NCBI RefSeq assembly: GCF_001751255.1
Contig: NZ_LJGW01000377.1
Span: 33,054-97,053, forward strand
Length of the DNA: 64,000 nucleotides
Origin: Streptomyces nanshensis
Lineage (GTDB): Bacteria > Actinomycetota > Actinomycetes > Streptomycetales > Streptomycetaceae
Reading direction: 5' to 3'
Part shown: positions 15,607 to 23,606 of the stretch, piece by piece
How positions within the stretch are numbered: the stretch's first letter is position 1
Layout: each line of letters starts with the position of its first letter
The notes under the pieces: generated by a model
Told to the model about the DNA's origin: nothing
The model's database searches: none
Seen by the model: only the letters and a program-made list of their open reading frames with translations
Position numbers and translations under genes: made by a program

Positions 15607-18198
15607 CTACTCAGGAGCGAGGCCGGTCACCACCTCGGACGCGGCCAGAAGACGCACAGCGCTGCTGTCCAGACCGGCCGGGTGCAGGGCGTAGACCTCG
15701 GAGCCCGCGGGAAGTTCCACATCTCCGCGCATCAGGTACGCCAGCGTGGCACGCGAGGGGTCAGCCTCGGTGGCATCGTCGTCCATGGTGCCGATGCGTG
15801 CGGCGAACGCGGCTACGTCCTCCCCGACTCGGCGCCCGTATGAGGTCGTCGAGCCGTCAAGGTGGCGCACGACGACGTTGGTGGCCCTGGCGGCGGCCTG
15901 CCACGTGGCCAGCTCCCCCAGGCCGACGCGTGCTCCGGAGCTGAAGAGCGCGGTCAGGTGCCTGCCCAGGGCGGCCATGCTGTCGCCGTGGCGGTGCACC
16001 GCGTGGTGGGTGCCGGTGACGCCCTGCACGATGTCGAGCCAGCGCATCGTGCGTGCCTGCACGTCGATGACCATCGGCAGGCACGCCTTGGCCGGGCTGG
16101 TGAGGTCGAAGCGCTGCTCGACCTGGCGCGCGTCGAAGACCGGGCCGTTGACGCCCGGTTCGTCGCGGACCATCAGTCCGGCGAACGCGTCCTCCAGCTC
16201 GACGAAGGGGACGCTGTTGAAGGAGTAGACGGCTGCCACGACGTAGCGGACACCGGCGGCAGCCAGCTCCTTCAGGTCCAGGTCGACGAACTCGCTCGCA
16301 CCATGCGGAGCGGGGGCGCTGGTGAGATCGCCGGAGTGCACCGCAGCGGTGTCGGCGTAGCACAGGTTCGTGTAGTCGCAGGTCGCGATGTGACTCCAGT
16401 CGTGGCCGAACATGGCCGTGGACAGGTCGAGATCAGTGCGCCCGGACGTGGCGGATTCCATCCAGTGCAGGAACAGGCGCACCGTCCGACCGTCCGGCAC
16501 GGGAAGTTCACTGCCACGCGGGAGGGTCACCAGGGCGCGCGAGGCCGTCCGCTCGGCGAACGGTGCGATCAGGCCGGTCAGTTCGGCGTCGACGACAGCG
16601 ACGTCGGCCTGCGGGAGCTGCTCGGCTCGGCGCAGGATCTCTGCAGTGAGGACCGCGACCGTACGCCCGACGACGGCGCCGTCGAGGGGCGCTCGCTGGT
16701 CCGCGACGAGGTGGGCCCTGGCCGAGCCTCCCTTGGGGAAGAACACGCGGCTTTCGCGCCGGGTGGTGCGGGTGCGCACCTCACCGAGCGCGGACAGGAG
16801 CACCGCTGGAGCGACGCGCGGGGCCGCCGCGCTGAGCGCGTTCAGAACCGCCTCGGCGTCCGCGGGGCTGGCCAGGCACAGCAGGTGATTCAGTCGACGT
16901 ACGAACTCGCCGGGCCGCTGGGTGAGCAGCTTCACGGCACGGGCGACGTCAGCGGCGGCCAGCGCCGCCTCCACCTGACCGGCCCAGACCGGAGGCCGGA
17001 CCCCGTCCGCAGTGGCGTGGGCGCCTGCCGTGCGGTCCGCGGTCTGCCGCAGTCGGGTGGACAGCGCGTCGTCAGTGAGCGGCGTGGAGCGGAGCACCGC
17101 GAAGGCCAGGGCCGCGCGGGGAAAGAGCTCGGCGTGCTCGAACGGGTGCAGCCGCTCGGCGACGGCCTTCCACCGCGCCGGGCGACGGCGGAAGTCCTCG
17201 GTCGCCAGGGTCGGGTCGAGGCGGTCGAGCGCTCCCAGGAGCGCGCGGCGCAGCGGGCGCGGCACGGAGGTCAGCCGGGGTGCGTCGGTGAGGCTGGGGT
17301 CTCCGCCGGAGCGCACCGCGAGCAGCCGGAGGATGTCCGTGGCGGTGGTCAGCCGGGCGGTGACCGCCGGAAGGGTCGCGGCGAAGGCGGACCGGTCGTC
17401 CAGGAGCCACGCCAGAACGCGCGCCTTGGTCTCTCGGCTCGGGAGCTGCTCCGGCAGCCAGGACAGGTCGGCGCGGTCGCCCACGTCGTTCAGGAGGACG
17501 GTCAGGTCGTCGGTGTCCTGCGGGCTGAGTGCTCCGGTACGAGCGAGCAGCGTGGCGAGCTCGGCGGCAGCATGGCTGCGGCGGGCTGAGGTGTCACCGC
17601 CGAGGGAGAGCACACGCAGCCGCTCCGGAAGCGCGCGGTGGGGGGACGCCGCCGGGCGGGTGGCGGCCGGGTGCAGGAACGGATCCGCGGTGTCGATGCG
17701 CCGGTGGCAGATGGGGCATGCGGAGAAGTCCGCGCCATCGAAGCAGGAGCGGCACACCAGGTGCGCGCAGGGCGATACCGCGTGCACGGTTCCGGGTGTG
17801 CCGCACAGGATGCACGGCTGCTCGGGCACCTGAAGGAGCACGGTCAGGACGCGGTCGACGAAGAAGGCCATCGTGTCGGTCGGGGTGGACTCCGGGAATC
17901 CGCGGAAGAGGGGCTGGTGGGGGCGGTCGGCACCGAGCGCGGCGTCGATGTCGGCCAGCAGCGCCGTGCCTGCCTCGGCCAGCGTGGCGGTTTCGAGTGC
18001 GGCCAGGGCGTGGCGGAGTTCCGCCGAGACGAGAAAGCCTCGGTCGAGGAGGTCGCTCTCCAGCAGCGTGACCCCGGCCAGGGCCTGCGGGGAGGCTGTA
18101 GCGGAAGGAGCGGGCGGGTAGACGGCGCCGCGGCGGGTCAGCAGCACTGCGGACGTGCTCCAGGGACGGTGTGCAGTGATCGTGTCAACCGTGGTCAT
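15607..18198 (-). CDS. RING-finger protein with TerD-like C-terminal region (MXAN_6230/SCO0854-type)
   Basis: 863 aa from ATG at 18198, behind GGGAGGGAAC; a longer frame to 18624 is open but not protein-like. Residues about 130-170 hold a RING-type zinc finger: CILCG, then CAHLVCRSC, then CPICHRR. The middle is a helical region of some 400 residues. Residues about 580-720 match a TerD-like fold: an acidic DLDLSTAMFG, then VHSGDLTSAP and FVDLDLKELAA before a YSFNSVPF strand. The combination is the pattern named after myxococcal MXAN_6230 and Streptomyces SCO0854. The function is unknown; TerD domains bind calcium and belong to tellurite/stress networks. RING domains are rare in bacteria, so a ubiquitin-ligase role should not be assumed. 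Confidence 0.8.
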   Translation of the reverse strand: MTTVDTITAHRPWSTSAVLLTRRGAVYPPAPSATASPQALAGVTLLESDLLDRGFLVSAELRHALAALETATLAEAGTALLADIDAALGADRPHQPLFRGFPESTPTDTMAFFVDRVLTVLLQVPEQPCILCGTPGTVHAVSPCAHLVCRSCFDGADFSACPICHRRIDTADPFLHPAATRPAASPHRALPERLRVLSLGGDTSARRSHAAAELATLLARTGALSPQDTDDLTVLLNDVGDRADLSWLPEQLPSRETKARVLAWLLDDRSAFAATLPAVTARLTTATDILRLLAVRSGGDPSLTDAPRLTSVPRPLRRALLGALDRLDPTLATEDFRRRPARWKAVAERLHPFEHAELFPRAALAFAVLRSTPLTDDALSTRLRQTADRTAGAHATADGVRPPVWAGQVEAALAAADVARAVKLLTQRPGEFVRRLNHLLCLASPADAEAVLNALSAAAPRVAPAVLLSALGEVRTRTTRRESRVFFPKGGSARAHLVADQRAPLDGAVVGRTVAVLTAEILRRAEQLPQADVAVVDAELTGLIAPFAERTASRALVTLPRGSELPVPDGRTVRLFLHWMESATSGRTDLDLSTAMFGHDWSHIATCDYTNLCYADTAAVHSGDLTSAPAPHGASEFVDLDLKELAAAGVRYVVAAVYSFNSVPFVELEDAFAGLMVRDEPGVNGPVFDARQVEQRFDLTSPAKACLPMVIDVQARTMRWLDIVQGVTGTHHAVHRHGDSMAALGRHLTALFSSGARVGLGELATWQAAARATNVVVRHLDGSTTSYGRRVGEDVAAFAARIGTMDDDATEADPSRATLAYLMRGDVELPAGSEVYALHPAGLDSSAVRLLAASEVVTGLAPE

Positions 18199-18829
18199 GC
18201 GGCGGGTTCCCTCCCCGTGTCTCGGCTCGTTCGGCGCCCGGGCGCGGTGACAGCACTCCCCTGTGGCGGGAAGTCGGATGCAGCGGCTCGGGGCCGGCGC
18301 GCGAAAGCTCCTGGTGGCCAGTGTGGTGCGGCCGTCCGTCACTGCGGGGCGCAGACGAACGCGGGGCGGGAAGTGAGCGCGCTGGCATCTATTCCAAGTG
18401 GGAGAAGGAAGCACGCTGCGGAGCCGCCCCGCGTCGCGACCGTAGCAATCGCGGCACGGCAGGCGCATAGGGATTTCCGTACGCCCGGGCGACCGCGCCA
18501 GAGCGGGCATGCGCTCTGGGACGTCAGCTGCGAAGCAACGCGGCGGGCCGGGCGTACACCGTCCCGCGGGACGTGATGTCCCAGCCCGCCGCGTCACGAA
18601 CAGCATGACATTGCGAGGGGTCAATAGTCAAGCTTTAGGTGTCATGATCGAGCGTGCGCCGCCCCGCCGGCGACAGGCAGCGTGGCGGTGTCTTCGAATC
18701 GGACGCGGGCTGCGGGTGGTGTACGGCTCCAGCCCTGCATTACCGCGGCTGGAGCCGTACATCACTCACGCAACCGGGGGTCGCTCACCCTGGGCGGGAT
18801 CGGTCGAACCTCTCCCCGGCCCAGCCTGG
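18199..18829. other. intergenic region between RING and SH3 genes
   Basis: No convincing gene. It holds a perfect 12-bp palindrome GTCCCGCGGGAC at 18561-18572, which could be an operator or part of a promoter region for the RING gene, and the terminator of the SH3 gene at 18721-18760. Confidence 0.45.
18721..18760 (-). terminator. hairpin downstream of secreted SH3 gene
   Basis: Perfect 14-bp inverted repeat GTACGGCTCCAGCC / GGCTGGAGCCGTAC with a 12-base loop, 70 bases after the stop of the minus-strand SH3 gene. Confidence 0.7.
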
Positions 18830-19225
18830 TCAGCGGGTGGACGGCTCCATCGGCACGGGGACGTAGGCGTCGTACACCCAGTTGACCTTGCCCTTGTGCC
18901 GGCCTTGAAGGATGCGGACCTTCTCCCAGTTGCGCCCCTTGTTCGAGCAGAGCGCCATTACGTCGGTCCCCTTGGAGAGTGTCCCGACCGAGGTGTATCC
19001 GGTTCCGGGACCGGTCCGGAGGTTGACGCCGCTGGCGCTGATGTACGAGCGGTAGTTCTCGTGCTGGCGGGCGCACTTCACCGAACTCGTCGACGAGTCC
19101 GCCGCCGAGGTCCCCAGCGCAGTGGGAGCGGCGGCAGCGGAGGATGCGCCTGTGAGTGCGCCGCCCAGAACGATCGCGGAGGCTACGGCAGCCGTAGCGG
19201 CCCGCCGAGCAGTGCCGTTCGTCAT
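18830..19225 (-). CDS. secreted SH3-domain protein
   Basis: 131 aa from ATG at 19225. The signal peptide is clear: basic TARRAATAA, a hydrophobic core, and an Ala-rich cleavage region near SSAAAAPT. The mature part has a bacterial SH3 signature SGVNLRTGPGTGYTSVGTL, with Cys residues before and after it that may form a disulfide. Such small exported SH3 proteins of Streptomyces probably bind cell-wall peptides. A paralogue lies at 27565-27963. Confidence 0.85.
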   Translation of the reverse strand: MTNGTARRAATAAVASAIVLGGALTGASSAAAAPTALGTSAADSSTSSVKCARQHENYRSYISASGVNLRTGPGTGYTSVGTLSKGTDVMALCSNKGRNWEKVRILQGRHKGKVNWVYDAYVPVPMEPSTR

Positions 19226-19444
19226 ACGGTTCCCTTCTCGAGAATGAGCCGACACCCCCGCCACCAGTGGATTCGCTGCTGATGCCGGCGAGTGCCGCAC
19301 GTGACATGCGGGCGAGAAGGTAGGAACGGGCGCCTGTGGACAGAGGTCGGCCAACTCGGAGACCCCGCGGAAGGACGGTGGTCGCTCCGGCCGGCTGCGC
19401 ACTGACACGGCTGTGACCTGACGTACGGGCGCGACTCCCCTCCT

Positions 19445-19473
19445 TTGAGTTTTGCCCCCCTGTTGAGTATTTT
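19445..19473 (+). promoter_or_regulatory. predicted sigma70-type promoter for the 19560 gene
   Basis: TTGAGT, a 17-base spacer and TATTTT in an unusually AT-rich patch within the 334-base divergent gap between the SH3 gene and the plus-strand gene at 19560. Nothing else is seen in this gap. Confidence 0.55.
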
Positions 19474-19559
19474 CTATCCCTGCGTGTTTCCGGGTCCGCG
19501 ATCAGCACCCGTGGACCGCACCGGCCATCCGGCCCCGACGGATCAGGAGGCTCCCGGCG

Positions 19560-20753
19560 GTGAGCAAGCCCTCTCGGAGAAAGCGGCAGCGCGCACTGCC
19601 CGCTGGGCAGATGCAGGCGCTACGGACGATCAGGGACCACCGTGTTGTGCTGCAGAGGCGCACAGGAGATGAGTCGCAGTTCCGCTACCTCGCTCCGCGC
19701 GACCCCCGCAGGCCGACCGCGCCCGAGACGTGGCTCACCCTGCCCTCCTGGAACGTCACTCCCCTCCTGAAGAGCGGTCTGGCCGAACGCAGTCCGAACC
19801 GAACCGCGTACGACTCTGTGTGGCGTGATCCGGTCCGCCTCACGCAGCGAGGGCATCAGGCTCTGCGCCTCGCACAACTCGCTGATGCAGAAGGGGAAGC
19901 CGGGGAACAGCGCGCCGCTGCCGCAGAGTCTCTGCGCAGACTGACGCGTGAACGTGACCGGCTCCGTCGCGAGCAGCCCCGCACGGGGTTCGATGAGCGG
20001 CTCAACGAGCTGGAGCGTGAGCAGCAGTACGCAGCAGCGCTTCACGCCGCCGCGGTCGTCGCCCACGAGTCGGCAGAGCTGGAACTGGCCCGGATGGATC
20101 GTCCCCCGCACAGGGACTCCCACGGGGCGCCAGAAACTCGCGTGGCCGCCTTCGGGCGCGATGCGGACGCCGAAGCGGCCGTGACCGCCGCTGGATACAC
20201 CGTGACCGTGATGAGCCGCGGTCCTGCCACGCCATGGAAGAAGTGCGATCCGATCACGGTCCCCCGACCGCGTGCGCGGTCCATCGTCTCCGCCTGGACC
20301 CGGGAGCGGCAGGCACACGCCCTCCAGGATCGCGACGGTCGGCTCTTCCTCGCCCTCCCTGCGGTGCAGTTGGAGCTGGCGCCCTGCAAAGTGGCGCCGC
20401 CGACCGAGGGGAAGGCGCTGCGGGCAGCGCTTGCGGCCGGTTACGGCTTCCCCGCGTACGACGATGGGGAAGGCGGCTTCTCGTGGCTCGCCGTGCCGCT
20501 GGACCCCAACCGTTCGTGGACCGGGACCTACGAGGCGTTGCACTTCCGGGTCTCCTCAGGGGAACGCGCGGACCGGCCCGCTTCCGAGCACCCCGCAGTG
20601 TGGGGCGCCTCCCTGTACGACGCGGAGGCCGATTACGTCACCACGCTCGCCTCCGCGCCGGAAGGATCGACGCTCGCGGAGGACTGCGCACACGTAGCCC
20701 GTGCCATCGCGCAGTACGCCCGCGCCGTTCACCCATGCCGCGCACGGCCGTGA
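19560..20753 (+). CDS. orphan protein with central coiled coil
   Basis: 397 aa from GTG at 19560, first of a plus-strand run to 26.6 kb. The N-terminal 100 residues resemble a winged-helix reader used by plasmid genes in actinobacteria (LTLPSWNVTPLLKSGLAE, then RLTQRGHQALRLAQ). Residues about 110-180 are heptad-rich and charged (LRRLTRERDRLRREQP), a coiled coil. The C-terminal half is globular without a known motif. The last 19 bases overlap the start of the next gene, indicating coupling. Function unknown. Confidence 0.7.
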   Translation: MSKPSRRKRQRALPAGQMQALRTIRDHRVVLQRRTGDESQFRYLAPRDPRRPTAPETWLTLPSWNVTPLLKSGLAERSPNRTAYDSVWRDPVRLTQRGHQALRLAQLADAEGEAGEQRAAAAESLRRLTRERDRLRREQPRTGFDERLNELEREQQYAAALHAAAVVAHESAELELARMDRPPHRDSHGAPETRVAAFGRDADAEAAVTAAGYTVTVMSRGPATPWKKCDPITVPRPRARSIVSAWTRERQAHALQDRDGRLFLALPAVQLELAPCKVAPPTEGKALRAALAAGYGFPAYDDGEGGFSWLAVPLDPNRSWTGTYEALHFRVSSGERADRPASEHPAVWGASLYDAEADYVTTLASAPEGSTLAEDCAHVARAIAQYARAVHPCRARP

Positions 20754-21181
20754 TCGCGCGCCTGGAGACCTGGTGGAGCGTCGGTGTGGACTCCTTCGCC
20801 GATGACGGCGGCTACGACCCGTCGGCAGTACCCCGGGAGTTGTGCGGATACGTCACCGCCTCCATCACCGACATCAAGGCCCTGGACGAGGCCGAGGGGT
20901 GGGCCCACGGCTATGGCCGCACCGGGCTCCGGGTGCGCGACGGGCGGGTGCACATGGCGCTCGCCTGGCGCCTGGATGTGGATCGGCAGGCGTGGGCCGC
21001 CGTGCGCGGCCTCGACCCGCGACGCGGCGTGCGCCGCGACTTGGCAGAGCACATCGCGTTCGAACTGTTTCACCTGTCCTCGGTGTGCGAGACCGACGCC
21101 GTGATGACAGCCCGGTACGCCACCGGGCACGGCACCGTGCGGCGCATCTGGCGTCCGGAAGACCGACGCCGAACCTCCTGA
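20735..21181 (+). CDS. orphan protein, 148 aa
   Basis: The ATG lies inside the 3' end of the previous gene (19-base overlap). The protein is mixed alpha/beta, with a start typical of soluble proteins (ARLETWWSVGVDSFADDGG) and a central AWRLDVDRQAWAAVRGLD segment. No motif of a known family is seen. The coupling to its neighbour suggests a shared role. Confidence 0.65.
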   Translation: MPRTAVIARLETWWSVGVDSFADDGGYDPSAVPRELCGYVTASITDIKALDEAEGWAHGYGRTGLRVRDGRVHMALAWRLDVDRQAWAAVRGLDPRRGVRRDLAEHIAFELFHLSSVCETDAVMTARYATGHGTVRRIWRPEDRRRTS

Positions 21182-21235
21182 CCCGTAACCCCCGACGTCC
21201 GGATCGTCCGATCGGACCCGACAGAAAGGCCCCTC

Positions 21236-22218
21236 ATGAGCCTGCTCAGCCCCACCGGCGCGAAGATCCTCAACGCTAACGACAACGGCGTCGTCTCAGG
21301 CCACCCTGCCGCGATGGCCAAGCTCGAAGCGGACGGCCTCGTGATCCCGCACCGCCGGGATGGCGGTACGCACTGGATGACCGAGGGCGGCTGGTCGGCC
21401 CTCGCCCAGTGGCGCCAGGACAATCCCAGCGCCTCATCCGTGCCCGAGCTCGCCGGCATTCCGCCGAAGCTTCCGAAGAAGCAGCACGAAGCGATGCAGA
21501 CGGCGGCAGGCAGACCTGATCAGCGCGTGCCCGGCATCGATGACCGGGACGTGTACTTCTCCGGCGGCACCTGGTTCCGACGGCAGACGCTGCACGCCCT
21601 CTGGGAGGCCGGGTACGCCGACTACCGGCGGTGCCCCGGGGAGAAGCCGCTCCGGTACGACGAGACCTGCCGGTCGCCCCTGCCGGCCGTGAGTACGCCC
21701 GGCAGCGCTGCGGCACGCTTCTGGACCGGCGCAAGATCGTGCTCATTGCGTGCCGCGGCGAGATGAAGCCGGACCCCGGCCGGAACGAGTACGGCAACCC
21801 GAACGCGGGCTACCCGGCGGAGGAGTTGTACGTAGGGCGATACAACCGGGCTCTGAAGCTCGCTGCAGGCGCCCTCACCGACCCGTCTCTCATCCTCATT
21901 GCCTCTGCGCGCCATGGCTTGGTGCCTCTGAGGCGTCCGCTCCACCCGTACAACGTGACCATCGGTGACGATCGGGCCGTGTCCGCCAGGACGCTGGCTC
22001 ACGACGCTGCGGACCACGGTCTGGACGACGCGGACGTGCTCTTCCTCGGCGATCAGGAGTATGCGGCTCTGCTGCGCCCGATCGTTCCGCACCTGTTCAC
22101 GCCGTTGCTCAGCGACGATTGCGGCCAGTACGAGCTGGTCGGTGGGGACGACGCCCTCCGGGAGGCGTGGTGGAGCGAGGCCGCGCTCCTTCGATCTGAC
22201 CATGGTGACACTTTTTAA
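21236..22218 (+). CDS. DUF6884-type protein with N-terminal reader domain, frame broken by one base
   Basis: Starts at ATG 21236 behind AGAAAGG. The first frame is protein-like up to about 21665 (winged-helix-like SGHPAAMAKLEADGLVIPHR, then a WFRRQTLHALWEAGYA segment). From there the frame ending at 22218 takes over; third-position GC switches in the same place. Adding one C to the CC at 21666-21667 joins them into a 327-aa protein with no other change. The C-terminal half is DUF6884-like: KIVLIACRGEMK, ELYVGRYNRALKLA and LILIASARHGLVPL. As given, the gene encodes either two overlapping products or a pseudogene. A relative of the C-terminal domain ends the 23607-26015 gene. Confidence 0.65.
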
Positions 22219-22247
22219 TTGACATCTAGCCCTGCCCTGCGTAAATT
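22219..22247 (+). promoter_or_regulatory. promoter of the RNA ligase gene, leaderless
   Basis: TTGACA at 22219-22224, a 17-base spacer containing CTAGCCC, and TAAATT at 22242-22247. The expected transcription start falls at about 22254-22255, on the ATG at 22255, so the message is probably leaderless. A near twin drives tRNA-Asp at 38907-38935. Confidence 0.75.
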
Positions 22248-22254
22248 AATGCCC

Positions 22255-23514
22255 ATGCTGGTGAGGCAAGCACCGGCCCCTTTCCGCTACGCCACTCCCG
22301 GAGCTCTCGTGACCACTCTCGACTCGCTGTTCCCCGCCGCCGACCTCGACGACGCAGTGCGGGCCGGACACGTCGCGCGCAAGGACCACCCGCACCTGCC
22401 GCTGGTGATGTTCAACTACACGCGGGCCTGCCAGTACGCGGGCGCGTGGACTCCCGTCACTACCCGCTGCCGCGGCCTGGTCGTTGAGAAGGACACCGGC
22501 CGCGTGATCGCCTGGCCATTCGAGAAGTTCTTCAACGTCGCCGAGCACGACCTCGGCCGCCCCTACGCGCCGCCGCTGCCCGCCGAGCCCTTCCACATCT
22601 ACGACAAGCTCGACGGCAGCCTCGGCCTCGTCTTCCACTACGACGGTCGCTGGCACGCCGCGACCAAGGGGTCTTTCGACTCGCCGCAGGCCCAGTGGGC
22701 CCAGCGGTGGCTGGACGCTCAGGACACCGCTGGGCTGCGCCCGGGCGTCACCTACCTGACGGAGATCATCTACCCCGGCAACCGGATCGTCGTGAACTAC
22801 GGCGACCGTGCCGAGCTCGTGCTCCTGGCCGCCTTCACCGGTGACGGAGACGAGCTTGACCTTCGGGAGGCGTCCGAGCACTGGTCGAGCGTCGGTCCTG
22901 TGGTGCGCACCTGGCCGTCGACTGACCTCGGCACGCTGCTGAAGCGGACCGAGACGAACCAGCATGCCGATGGTTCCCCTGCCTCGGCCCTCGCGACCGA
23001 GGGGTATGTGCTGCGGTTCGCCTCCGGCGTGCGTGCCAAGGCCAAGCTCGCCGAGTACGTCCAGCTTCACAAGAGCATCACCGGTAGCAGCGAGGTCGAC
23101 ATCTGGCGGTACCTGGGCGTCCAGAAGTTCCGTACCCAGCCCGTCAAGCAGCTCGCCAAGGCCCTTGCCTGCCCCGTCGGTGAGGTGGAGAAGCTGACCG
23201 CTGCTCCGCAGGGCCCGCTGGAGGCGCTGCTGGAGCAGGTTCCCGACGAGTTCGACGCCTGGGTGCGCACCGTCACTTCCACGCTGGAGGAGGGCGCGGA
23301 CCGCACCCGCCGGGCGATCGAGACTGCGTATGCGGAGATGGCCCACCTGGCGGGCGATCGCAGGGCGTTCGCCGAGGCCGCTCAGCGCTACCAGGACCCT
23401 GCCGTGCGCTCGGGGCTCTACCTGCGCCTGGACGGGCGGGACCTCTCTCTGCACATCTGGCGGTCCCTCAAGCCTGCCGCTTCGCCCGCGCCGGGCGTCG
23501 TGGAGGAGGGCTGA
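22255..23514 (+). CDS. T4 RNA ligase 1-like ATP-dependent RNA ligase
   Basis: 419 aa from ATG at 22255; ATG 22249 is in frame, but the promoter position favours 22255. Nucleotidyltransferase motifs are complete: CRGLVVEKDTGRVIAWPFEK ahead of motif I, the adenylated Lys in YDKLDGSLGL, motif IV EGYVLRF, and motif V AKAKLAEYVQLH. The C-terminal 130 residues are helical and variable, as in Rnl1. The family seals 5'-phosphate/3'-hydroxyl RNA breaks and in phage T4 repairs tRNA cut by an anticodon nuclease. No end-healing polynucleotide kinase/phosphatase is visible in the window. The shared promoter with tRNA-Asp suggests a role in tRNA repair (inference). Confidence 0.9.
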   Translation: MLVRQAPAPFRYATPGALVTTLDSLFPAADLDDAVRAGHVARKDHPHLPLVMFNYTRACQYAGAWTPVTTRCRGLVVEKDTGRVIAWPFEKFFNVAEHDLGRPYAPPLPAEPFHIYDKLDGSLGLVFHYDGRWHAATKGSFDSPQAQWAQRWLDAQDTAGLRPGVTYLTEIIYPGNRIVVNYGDRAELVLLAAFTGDGDELDLREASEHWSSVGPVVRTWPSTDLGTLLKRTETNQHADGSPASALATEGYVLRFASGVRAKAKLAEYVQLHKSITGSSEVDIWRYLGVQKFRTQPVKQLAKALACPVGEVEKLTAAPQGPLEALLEQVPDEFDAWVRTVTSTLEEGADRTRRAIETAYAEMAHLAGDRRAFAEAAQRYQDPAVRSGLYLRLDGRDLSLHIWRSLKPAASPAPGVVEEG

Positions 23515-23606
23515 CCCCCGCTTCCGGGCCGTCGCCTCCCACGACGGCCCGGCGGTGGGAGCGCGGCGAGCAGCCTCGTCCTGCGCGGTCTCAGCGCCGG
23601 GGGGAG

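Noticed and set aside
15862-17589. 575-codon plus-strand open frame
   Set aside because: Antisense to the RING/TerD gene; no ribosome-binding site and no domain-like sequence.
18690-18720. TTCGAATC resembling a tRNA T-loop
   Set aside because: No acceptor, D or anticodon stems can be formed around it.
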